The position numbers and the translations under genes are program-made. From positions 1 through 32,607 of the forward strand of contig JAFSXC010000108.1 in NCBI GenBank assembly GCA_017450105.1: 32,607 bases of DNA, in the 5' to 3' direction. Under the pieces are notes generated by a model, which saw only the letters and a list, made by a program, of their open reading frames with translations, ran no database searches and was not told where the DNA came from. Shown in pieces: positions 1-5,248 of this stretch. Every line of letters starts with the position of its first letter. The stretch's first letter is position 1. Source of the stretch: Lachnospiraceae bacterium (lineage in GTDB: Bacteria > Bacillota > Clostridia > Lachnospirales > Lachnospiraceae).

Positions 1-1
1 A

Positions 2-121
2 TGGTTCGATACCGTAGAGGAAGTAAAGATATCCTCTGAGCTACGCTCAAAACGATGGAACACGGAGGTGACCGAAAGGGATCGGCTCTACCTTACTAAA
101 CTGGGTATAGATCTGCCATAA
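2..121 (+). CDS. C-terminal end of an unidentified gene (partial)
   Basis: An open frame enters from the left edge and ends at a TAA at 119-121, giving 39 charged residues that end in KLGIDLP. The beginning is outside the window. I do not recognise the family. The composition looks protein-like. It may be the front part of the same broken gene as the sigma-like frame at 180, which lies in another frame. An 11-bp inverted repeat (CTCAAAACGAT at 46-56 and its complement at 121-131) spans the end of this frame. Confidence 0.35.
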   Translation, partial: WFDTVEEVKISSELRSKRWNTEVTERDRLYLTKLGIDLP

Positions 122-179
122 TCGTTTTGAGTGTGTATTACGCAACTTTTAGGTTATCACCGGATACCTTGCGGCCTGT

Positions 180-593
180 ATGGATTACAGCCGCAGGGAA
201 ACCGCCCGAAAGTATTCTTTCGTCACTATCGCCAGTCGGAAGATGCAGGATGCGGTCCTAAAGCATTACCGGGCAGAAATGGCTGACAAGCGCCGTATCA
301 ATCATGAAACGGTCAGCCTCAACGCTGAGATAGACGACAGCGAAATGGAATACATGGAGCTTGTTCCGGCTGCTGAAAATGGCATAGATGATTTTCTGGA
401 CGTATACGGAACCGCACAGATCATTGCAGAGATCAAAGGGAAGCTATCCCCCAGGGAGCGCACAGTCTTCACGATGATGCTGACAGGAGCCAGACAGGCC
501 GCTATACAAAGGGAATGCAACTTGTCATACTACAGCGTCCGGTCAGCCATAGAAAAGATCAGAAAAGTAACGGCGGCGGCATATAGCGCATAA
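180..593 (+). CDS. sigma-70 region-4-like protein, start uncertain
   Basis: 137 residues from the first ATG. The C-terminal part (LSPRERTVFTMMLTGARQAA, then a helix with YYSVRSAIEKIRK) has the layout of a sigma-70 region 4 / LuxR-like helix-turn-helix, as in small sigma-like proteins carried by Firmicutes elements. Such proteins control transcription of the element, so a regulatory role is inferred. No ribosome binding site precedes the ATG at 180. The frame stays open upstream to a TAG at 150-152 and reads like protein (VITGYLAAC). This suggests the gene was once longer and has lost its front by a frameshift and a stop. A functional short product is possible but unproven. Confidence 0.6.
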   Translation: MDYSRRETARKYSFVTIASRKMQDAVLKHYRAEMADKRRINHETVSLNAEIDDSEMEYMELVPAAENGIDDFLDVYGTAQIIAEIKGKLSPRERTVFTMMLTGARQAAIQRECNLSYYSVRSAIEKIRKVTAAAYSA

Positions 594-608
594 TGCGGAG
601 GGGAAACG

Positions 609-782
609 ATGAATAAAGGATACTGGGTCAAAGGATACCCATATATAAACGCTGACAAAACAGCATATAAGGAAACGCCTGTTATACACCGGTTCGACAC
701 AATAAAGGAAGCTGAGTTTTTCAAGTCTCAGATAGCGAACGGAGAAATACTGAACTGGGGGGCGGCTGAGAAGGATAAATAA
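609..782 (+). CDS. small hypothetical protein, 57 aa
   Basis: ATG at 609 follows a GAGGGG purine run about 6 bases upstream and opens a 57-codon frame that ends at TAA 780-782. The product is hydrophilic and aromatic at its N-terminus (MNKGYWVKGYPYINADK), with a later amphipathic helix (TIKEAEFFKSQIANGEILNW). It has no signal peptide or membrane segment. I do not recognise it. It sits 15 bp after the sigma-like frame on the same strand and is probably part of the same transcript. Small proteins of this kind are common in integrated elements, so no function is assigned. Confidence 0.55.
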   Translation: MNKGYWVKGYPYINADKTAYKETPVIHRFDTIKEAEFFKSQIANGEILNWGAAEKDK

Positions 783-800
783 GGGAGGCAATGCGGACAC

Positions 801-872
801 ATGGCTATTACTGTCGGACTGGTTATAATAGGACTCACAATCACATTTTTCAAAGGAGGAAACGAGAAATGA
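801..872 (+). CDS. possible 23-aa single-span membrane peptide
   Basis: A 24-codon frame starts at ATG 801 and its TGA (870-872) overlaps the ATG of the next gene (869) as ATGA. The product is one hydrophobic stretch (AITVGLVIIGLTITFF) followed by KGGNEK, as in very small membrane peptides. A GGGAGG at 783-788 lies 12 bases upstream of the ATG, longer than ideal. The same bases also carry the ribosome binding site of the next gene, so the frame could be chance. Tight coupling to 869 is the main argument in favour. Confidence 0.3.
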   Translation: MAITVGLVIIGLTITFFKGGNEK

Positions 873-1180
873 CAAATATCAGAGATCAGTTTATGGAGGA
901 ACTTGGCAAGGCAGAGGATAAGGGAATCGGCATGACAATGGTGGGGAATTTCCCCGGGTTCACCTTCGCGGTATCATTCAGTCAAGATAATATGTCTTGG
1001 CATCCAGACGGTACCGGAACCGGAATCGAGTTTGAAATATCAGCCCTCAATGGAACGGTCGAACTTGACTTCGATACTCTGACCGCCGAGGCTGACATGG
1101 ACGGCTTTACAAGGGTATGGGAATTTCGAAACGGAGATCAAACTGTTTTTATCTTCTCTTTTCTCGAAGACCCAAGGTGA
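869..1180 (+). CDS. hypothetical protein, 103 aa
   Basis: ATG at 869 is chosen over the ATG at 791 because AAAGGAGG (853-860) lies at good spacing before 869. The product is acidic, with no signal peptide or membrane segment. It looks like a compact alpha/beta protein: an N-terminal helix (NIRDQFMEELGKAEDKG), then alternating strands (GFTFAVSF, GIEFEISAL, GTVELDFDTL, QTVFIFSF). I do not recognise the family. It is the last gene before a hairpin terminator, so it probably ends the leftmost transcript of the window. Confidence 0.6.
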   Translation: MTNIRDQFMEELGKAEDKGIGMTMVGNFPGFTFAVSFSQDNMSWHPDGTGTGIEFEISALNGTVELDFDTLTAEADMDGFTRVWEFRNGDQTVFIFSFLEDPR

Positions 1181-1183
1181 CAA

Positions 1184-1211
1184 GGGAACCCACCGAAGAG
1201 GTGGGATTTTC
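1184..1211 (+). terminator. hairpin terminator after the 103-aa gene
   Basis: CCCACC (1189-1194) and GGTGGG (1200-1205) form a 6-bp stem around GAAGA. GGAA/TTCC can extend it, and a short ATTTT follows. It separates the left small-gene cluster from the promoter of the XRE/vapBC operon. Confidence 0.5.
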
Positions 1212-1237
1212 CTACTGTAACAACAGAGACCTGGGTG

Positions 1238-1266
1238 TTGCGACAATCATTCAAAGATGATACAAT
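1238..1266 (+). promoter_or_regulatory. sigma-A-type promoter of the XRE/vapBC operon
   Basis: TTGCGA (1238-1243) and TACAAT (1261-1266) are separated by 17 bp. Transcription would start near 1273, about 20 bases before the ATG at 1292. It lies just after a terminator and before a regulator/toxin-antitoxin operon. Confidence 0.6.
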
Positions 1267-1291
1267 ATTAGTGTACGAAAGGAAAAGGCTT

Positions 1292-1657
1292 ATGATTACA
1301 AAATCAAAACGGTTAGAGCGAATGAAGTCACAAGGAAAAACAACTACTCACATTCGCAAAGAAAAGATAATCGGTCAGGAAACTCTCCGGAAATTGAAAG
1401 AGGGAACCGGTCGGATTGAACTGTATGATTATAAGGATCCGAAAACCGGCGATACAAGCAAAAAGGAGCGCATATCTTCTGTTGACACAAAAGTAATTGA
1501 AAAACTCTGTACTTGGCTTGATTGTCAGCCGAATGATATAATGGAGGTGGTTCCGAATACGGAAGAGAATGCTGACCGTTTATGTGAAATTTTGGAATGC
1601 ACAATGGAAGAGTTAAAAGATAAAGTCCCGATGGGGAAAGCAGATCAGGAAATATAG
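1292..1657 (+). CDS. XRE/Cro-C1-type DNA-binding regulator
   Basis: 121 residues from ATG 1292. This start is preferred over one at 1235, which lies inside the promoter, and has a GAAAGG/AAAAGG purine run upstream. The pattern resembles short Cro/C1 (HTH_26-like) regulators: an N-terminal helix (KRLERMKSQGKTTTHIRKEK), a recognition-like helix (IGQETLRKLKEGTG), and the characteristic end VIEKLCTWLDCQPNDIMEVV. About 25 extra charged residues (near 52-75) sit between the recognition helix and the SSVDTKVIEKL segment. It is first in an operon with a VapB/VapC-like pair, so autoregulation of that operon is likely but inferred. Confidence 0.7.
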   Translation: MITKSKRLERMKSQGKTTTHIRKEKIIGQETLRKLKEGTGRIELYDYKDPKTGDTSKKERISSVDTKVIEKLCTWLDCQPNDIMEVVPNTEENADRLCEILECTMEELKDKVPMGKADQEI

Positions 1658-1669
1658 GAGGTACTGAAT

Positions 1670-1912
1670 ATGCGAACAGCAACCGCATATTATGATGGGA
1701 ATCAGATTGTGCTTAATGATGAGATTCGAAGAAATCTAACATCCGGGCAGAGGATACAGCTCGTCTTCACTCCGACCGAGCAAGAGAATGAAACCGTAGC
1801 GGATCGGCGCATGAGAATTGTGCAGTCCGGTCTGTATTCCACGTCATCCGGAAGGACTCCGGAAGAAACGGAACAGATGATAAAGGAGCTGCGAGCTGAT
1901 GACAGATTATAA
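1670..1912 (+). CDS. vapB: antitoxin of a VapBC-type pair
   Basis: 80 residues, with AGGAGG at 1656-1661 placing the ATG at 1670. The N-terminus (MRTATAYYDGNQIVLNDEIR) looks like a strand-rich DNA-binding arm. The C-terminal half (TPEETEQMIKELRADDRL) is a helical tail of the kind that wraps around a PIN toxin. The assignment rests mainly on position: its end overlaps the PIN-domain gene by 14 bp, the classic antitoxin-first order. The antitoxin family is less certain than the toxin. It would neutralise the toxin and help repress the operon. Confidence 0.65.
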   Translation: MRTATAYYDGNQIVLNDEIRRNLTSGQRIQLVFTPTEQENETVADRRMRIVQSGLYSTSSGRTPEETEQMIKELRADDRL

Positions 1913-2324
1913 GGCTGTATTCTTTGATACTGCGCCCCTTATCTATTATCTGGATGATCATCCAGAATACAAGGGCGCCGTGATAGGCTTCATCGGGAAT
2001 ACGAAAAACTCAAAATATTTTACGTCTACTATCACGACCATGGAATATCTGACCGGAGCTTTTCGCAGCGGAACATCTGAAAAAGAGGCTGACTATGACA
2101 ATTTCCTGTCGGCAATGGACTTTACCATCATTGACGGAGGCGAGGATGACATAGCAAGAAAGGCCGCGCATCTTCGGGCAGAGTATAAAATAAAGGGAAT
2201 GGACGCCCTTCAGCTGGCATCGGCTATAGAATCCGGCTGCGACCTGTTTTTTACGAATGACAACAGGCTCAAACAGGTATCCGAAATAACGGTGCTTACT
2301 GTGGACGAGATCGGCAAACAGTGA
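1899..2324 (+). CDS. vapC: PIN-domain ribonuclease toxin (VapC family)
   Basis: 141 residues, the normal length of a VapC toxin. The acidic positions expected of a PIN metal site are present: Asp in VFFDTAPLIYYL near residue 10, Glu in TTMEYLTG near 49, Asp in KGMDALQLASAIESG near 96, and Asp in FFTNDNRL near 116. PIN toxins cut RNA, often tRNA or rRNA; the target here is unknown. AAGGAG at 1883-1888 and the 14-bp overlap with the antitoxin gene suggest coupled translation. The pair probably stabilises the element. Confidence 0.85.
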   Translation: MTDYKAVFFDTAPLIYYLDDHPEYKGAVIGFIGNTKNSKYFTSTITTMEYLTGAFRSGTSEKEADYDNFLSAMDFTIIDGGEDDIARKAAHLRAEYKIKGMDALQLASAIESGCDLFFTNDNRLKQVSEITVLTVDEIGKQ

Positions 2325-2330
2325 TAAAAT

Positions 2331-2363
2331 AGAGGTTGGTACAAGGTGCTGACCTCTTTTTTT
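2331..2363 (+). terminator. terminator after vapC
   Basis: AGAGGT (2331-2336) pairs with ACCTCT (2352-2357) around a 15-base loop, followed by a run of seven T ending at 2363. It closes the toxin-antitoxin operon. The next small gene starts just downstream, so it would need readthrough or its own promoter. Confidence 0.65.
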
Positions 2364-2377
2364 GTGGAGATATGCCG

Positions 2378-2626
2378 ATGAATGTTGAGATAAAGAAACG
2401 GAGCGCTCTGCGGACGCTGACGGAGAAAATGAAAAGCAAAGGCGAAGACGTCGCCCTCTGGATCCTTGAACGAATCCCGGAACGGATGATGACGCCGAAA
2501 ATGATAGACCGCATGAGCGAACTGCTCGACCGGAGAATATATCAGCTTCGAGGACAGGAGATCAAAAATACCTGGCGCAATCTGGAACTGGAAAAGGCCG
2601 TGGAGCAGATCAGAGAGAACACATAA
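2378..2626 (+). CDS. small helical hypothetical protein, 82 aa
   Basis: ATG at 2378 lies 8 bases after GGAG (2366-2369); an in-frame ATG at 2372 is too close to it. The product is strongly basic/acidic and predicted all-helical (KKRSALRTLTEKMKSKGEDV, ERIPERMMTPKMIDRMSELL), with no membrane segment. I do not recognise the family. A terminator begins at its last codons. Its size and place behind the toxin-antitoxin operon fit an accessory gene of the element. Confidence 0.5.
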   Translation: MNVEIKKRSALRTLTEKMKSKGEDVALWILERIPERMMTPKMIDRMSELLDRRIYQLRGQEIKNTWRNLELEKAVEQIRENT

Positions 2627-2651
2627 AAAGGATCCGGAAGGGTTCTTTTTT
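2625..2651 (+). terminator. strong hairpin terminator after the 82-aa gene
   Basis: AAAAAGGATCC (2625-2635) pairs through a GGAA loop with GGGTTCTTTTT (2640-2650), with two G-U pairs, and runs into a T tract. The A run on the left arm means it could also act on the minus strand. Confidence 0.75.
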
Positions 2652-2750
2652 GTTTGTCCTTTTCCACAAAAAGCAATCGCTGATTTTGTGTGCTTTTATT
2701 CAACGACTCTCCGGGATAGTTGGCAGATACATATATAGCAGGACAAAAAC

Positions 2751-2850
2751 TTGACAGTTACCGTCAATGACGGAAACATTCGAGTTACTGATCTGCTATC
2801 GGGACGGAAACTTATGACGGAAACTATCTTGACCGAAACTTGGTCGGAAA
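2751..2850 (+). repeat. iteron-like GACGGAAAC repeats before the resolvase
   Basis: Copies of (T/G)GACGGAAAC-like units lie at 2768-2777, 2802-2811 and 2815-2824, with related units at 2829-2839 (TTGACCGAAAC) and 2841-2850 (TGGTCGGAAA). CCGTCA and TGACGG at 2761-2773 form an inverted repeat with a one-base spacer. A TTGACA (2751-2756) lies at the left edge, without a good -10 partner. Position directly before a serine resolvase gene suggests a res-like recombination site and/or operator; this is inference. The stretch 2652-2862 holds no gene that I can support. Confidence 0.55.
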
Positions 2851-2862
2851 AGGAGGGACGCT

Positions 2863-3444
2863 ATGATTTACGGATACGCACGGGTAAGCACAAAGGGACA
2901 GGCGAGAGACGGAAACAGTTTGGAGCATCAGAAAGAAGAGTTGACGGCTGAAGGAGCAACGGAGATTCTTTATGAGAGTTATACAGGAACCAAGAAACAC
3001 AGGCCGGAGCTTGACAGACTGCTCTCCATGCTTAAAAGCGGCGACACTGTAATTGTTGTGAAGATTGACAGAATCGCCCGAAATACAAAGGATGGCATAG
3101 AAATCATAGACTATATTGTAAACAAGGGCTGTCGGCTACACATTCTGAATATGGGAATGTTCGACGACACGCCGACCGGACGTCTCATGCGGAATATAAT
3201 GCTTGCCTTCGCTGAGTGGGAGCGCGATCAGATTGTCGAGAGGACACAGGCCGGTAAAGAGGTTGCGCGTCAAAGAGCTGGATTCCGGGAAGGGAGACCG
3301 AAGAAATTCGATGATGACCAGATCGAGAATGCCCTTGAATTGCTGAAAAACAATTCGTATGCAAAGGTTACAAAGCTGACCGGTATCAGTAAAACGACGC
3401 TTGTTGTCGCAAAAAGGGAGCGTCGGCTTCGGGAAGAATGCTGA
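2863..3444 (+). CDS. serine recombinase, resolvase/invertase type
   Basis: 193 residues, the usual length of a small serine resolvase or invertase. AAGGAGG at 2850-2856 supports the start. The catalytic serine is Ser9 in YGYARVSTKGQ. Other family landmarks are YTGTKKHRPELDRLL, VKIDRIARNTKD and the long helix MRNIMLAFAEWERDQIVERT. The last 50 residues (RPKKFDDDQIENALELL, then SYAKVTKLTGISKTTL) form a helix-turn-helix of the resolvase tail. It would cut and rejoin DNA through a phosphoserine link at a nearby res or inversion site. Roles could be resolving multimers, inverting a segment or moving the element. It stands alone between a terminator and a hairpin. Confidence 0.93.
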   Translation: MIYGYARVSTKGQARDGNSLEHQKEELTAEGATEILYESYTGTKKHRPELDRLLSMLKSGDTVIVVKIDRIARNTKDGIEIIDYIVNKGCRLHILNMGMFDDTPTGRLMRNIMLAFAEWERDQIVERTQAGKEVARQRAGFREGRPKKFDDDQIENALELLKNNSYAKVTKLTGISKTTLVVAKRERRLREEC

Positions 3445-3532
3445 TAAATACGGGAATCTGCGATACAAATCCGATAAGCGGCAAAAATATACAGAGTTGC
3501 ACAGAAATATAGGGTTATTCACGATAATATCG

Positions 3533-3595
3533 GGCTTGAAAAGCGGCATATTTATGCATGTTCGAACGAAAATGCGCTGTTTTTCAAGCCTTTTT
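3533..3595 (+). terminator. long-stem terminator after the resolvase
   Basis: GGCTTGAAAA (3533-3542) is the exact complement of TTTTCAAGCC (3581-3590), followed by TTTTT. The 38-base interior can form smaller hairpins. The rest of 3445-3695 holds no gene that I can support, apart from the promoter at 3655. Confidence 0.65.
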
Positions 3596-3654
3596 CTGTG
3601 TCAAAAATATCGTAAACAGATATGATTCTTACTATAAACCGGTTTGATCCGTGT

Positions 3655-3683
3655 TTGACATACTCCTTTTTTCCGAGTAGATT
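3655..3683 (+). promoter_or_regulatory. sigma-A-type promoter before the frameshifted gene
   Basis: A perfect TTGACA (3655-3660), a 17-bp spacer and TAGATT (3678-3683). The start would be near 3690, some 24 bases before the ATG at 3714. Confidence 0.65.
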
Positions 3684-3713
3684 AAGGGCATACCAATGAA
3701 AAGGAGGATTCCC

Positions 3714-4053
3714 ATGACACCACAAGAAGCATGGCAACAGGCTTGGACACCGGATACTCATAATACGGAATATCAAAGCCGATCTTGCGAAGTTCCAGAC
3801 CACAGGTTCCAGCTGCGAGAAAATGCTTTCTGCCCTTCAGAATGGGCTTCAGGAGAATATGAAGCAAATTATCAGCGGTCTCGAATATGATCTGAATGTG
3901 TCTTACACCGCTCCGATCACCATAGAGGGATGTGCTGACCACGCAACGGTACACGAGCTGGAAGATTTACATAAGCGGATGATGAGCGAATTCGATTCTC
4001 ATCTTTACCAGAAACTGAGGAATGCCGGAATAAGACATAAAATACGATCATGA
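3714..4053 (+). pseudogene. hypothetical gene split by a frameshift
   Basis: AAGGAGG at 3701-3707 and the ATG at 3714 open a frame reading MTPQEAWQQAWTPDTHNTEY, which then degrades and stops at 3890. The next frame is open from 3718 to 4053 and becomes protein-like from about 3772 (IKADLAKFQTTGSS, then LSALQNGLQENMKQIISGLE). It has no good start of its own before 3823. The simplest reading is one protein of about 110 residues broken by a small indel near 3770-3780. Its helical middle and a C-terminal part ending HLYQKLRNAGIRHKIRS look intact. Function unknown. A sequencing error or programmed frameshift would give the same picture. Confidence 0.5.
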
Positions 4054-4083
4054 GAAAAAGGACATCTTGACTGAAAGGATAAA

Positions 4084-4109
4084 GGAGGTGCTGCGAAAGC
4101 GGTGCCTCC
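4084..4109 (+). other. hairpin in the leader before the HNH-like gene
   Basis: GGAGG (4084-4088) pairs with CCTCC (4105-4109), with wobble pairs and an inner TGC-GAAA-GCG hairpin between. A weak T-rich tail follows, so it could be a terminator of the preceding gene. It could also be a leader structure hiding a ribosome-binding-like GGAGG. Confidence 0.4.
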
Positions 4110-4151
4110 TGTTGCTTGTCGTTAAAACTTACGGAGGTTGATGTATGTCCT

Positions 4152-4895
4152 ATGAAAAAGAAATCTACAATTATGACCGCTTCCGACTATGCCGAGATTT
4201 TCTATGCGGCTATGCAGGAAGGGGTTGCTATGACGAACAGCAAAGGGGAGGCACTACCCTTTCTGGACGGAGAAAAATGGTCGCAGTGTTATAAAGACGA
4301 TGATCCGGTACGGTCACAGCTCCCGATCTCATGGTTTGTCTCGGATAAGAGCGGGAACGTGGTTTCCTGCTTCTCCGGAAAGCCAGAGTGGCTTTTGAAT
4401 GATAGCGAGAATCCAACGACCACGCCGAGCTATCATTTTTATCTCAATGGCCGGATCAAGCATATCAAAGCCCACGCTTTGACGGCTATCGTTCACGGTT
4501 CCGAAAGATTCGGCAATGCTGGCGAATTGTTGGATGAAAAGGGTCTATATGCTTTCGGGATCAAAGATAAACCGGATAATGTGCAGACGCACCATATTTC
4601 GAGGCAAAAGAGTTGTCCTGAGCATCGGTTTGATGCAGATAATATGATGCTCATGACTGTTCAGGCTCATAATACGGTTCACGCCATACCGGCAGAGGAC
4701 GCTTCCGATGACAAAAAGGCCGGCTTTATGGAGCGATTGAAGGCTCTTGCGGACGATGAATGCGGCGACAAACTGGTGATCGCCGTTCGTGATGGCGATA
4801 AAACGAAGCTTACGACTGCGGACAAGCTGACACCGGAACAGGTGGGAAGGATCCGCTGTGCAATGGTGTATCTTGATAATGAGGAGGTGGCATGA
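4152..4895 (+). CDS. HNH-like protein of unknown function
   Basis: 247 residues from ATG 4152. TTG 4116 and ATG 4173 are in-frame alternatives. The C-terminal half has an HNH-nuclease-like spacing: HH at 147-148 (VQTHHIS), Asn164 in DADNMMLMT, His173 in QAHNTVH, and His177. This resembles the beta-beta-alpha metal fold of phage and element HNH proteins. The N-terminal half (DYAEIFYAAMQEGVAMTNSK, LDGEKWSQCYKDDDPV) is unfamiliar. A good GGAGG at 4132-4136 best fits an ATG at 4145 in another frame, so the start is uncertain. Its last bases overlap the next gene by 4 bp. A nuclease role is an inference from motif spacing only. Confidence 0.6.
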   Translation: MKKKSTIMTASDYAEIFYAAMQEGVAMTNSKGEALPFLDGEKWSQCYKDDDPVRSQLPISWFVSDKSGNVVSCFSGKPEWLLNDSENPTTTPSYHFYLNGRIKHIKAHALTAIVHGSERFGNAGELLDEKGLYAFGIKDKPDNVQTHHISRQKSCPEHRFDADNMMLMTVQAHNTVHAIPAEDASDDKKAGFMERLKALADDECGDKLVIAVRDGDKTKLTTADKLTPEQVGRIRCAMVYLDNEEVA

Positions 4896-5146
4896 TTATG
4901 AAAAAGATTGGACTTGGTCTGTCAATAGAATTTGGAGATCAGACTTTTGTGAAAGGCGACAGGACTGCCGTTGACACAGTTGCCGGAAACCATTTTGAGG
5001 GCGAAATACAACACATTCAGCCGTACAGGGTCAATGAGACCGGCGAAACTGTCTTCGGTTTCCTGCTGAATACCAGTAAAGGCGACCGCAGCCTTTCCTG
5101 GGAGCTGATTATGCAGGAAGAAGTGGAGCTGATGAAGAACCTCTGA
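4892..5146 (+). CDS. small partner of the HNH-like gene, 84 aa
   Basis: ATG 4892 overlaps the upstream stop as ATGA; a second in-frame ATG at 4898 sits at better distance from GGAGG (4883-4887). The product has no signal or membrane segment and looks beta-rich (IGLGLSIEFGDQTFV, TVFGFLLNTSKGDRSLSWEL), with an acidic C-terminal helix (MQEEVELMKNL). I do not recognise it. The 4-bp overlap suggests translational coupling and a related role with the HNH-like protein. Confidence 0.65.
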   Translation: MIMKKIGLGLSIEFGDQTFVKGDRTAVDTVAGNHFEGEIQHIQPYRVNETGETVFGFLLNTSKGDRSLSWELIMQEEVELMKNL

Positions 5147-5183
5147 TAGTCAGCCAGCAACACGAATGAGAGGAGTGAAATAT

Positions 5184-5198
5184 ATGGATGCTTATTAA
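5184..5198 (+). CDS. four-residue leader frame MDAY
   Basis: GAGAGGAG (5168-5175), a strong ribosome binding site, lies 8 bases before ATG-GAT-GCT-TAT-TAA. The stop is two bases before a hairpin at 5201. There is no other gene for this binding site to serve, so it looks like a leader peptide in front of the integrase. It may be a chance match. Confidence 0.35.
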   Translation: MDAY

Positions 5199-5200
5199 CT

Positions 5201-5227
5201 GGGCGTGCCGAAGGGTGCGCCCGTTTT
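5201..5227 (+). terminator. attenuator-like hairpin before the integrase
   Basis: GGGCG (5201-5205) and CGCCC (5218-5222) form a GC stem followed by GTTTTATA. It lies between the tiny MDAY frame and the integrase gene, so it may end the upstream transcript or reduce integrase expression. Confidence 0.6.
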
Positions 5228-5248
5228 ATAAAAGAGAGGTGATTTTTA

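Noticed and set aside
46..131. 11-bp inverted repeat CTCAAAACGAT with a 64-base interior
   Set aside because: One arm lies in a coding frame, there is no T tract and no sign of a defined RNA; one such repeat can occur by chance.
2751..2779. TTGACA at 2751 as the -35 of a resolvase promoter
   Set aside because: At 16-18 bp spacing there is only AAACAT-like sequence, a poor -10; kept only as part of the repeat region.
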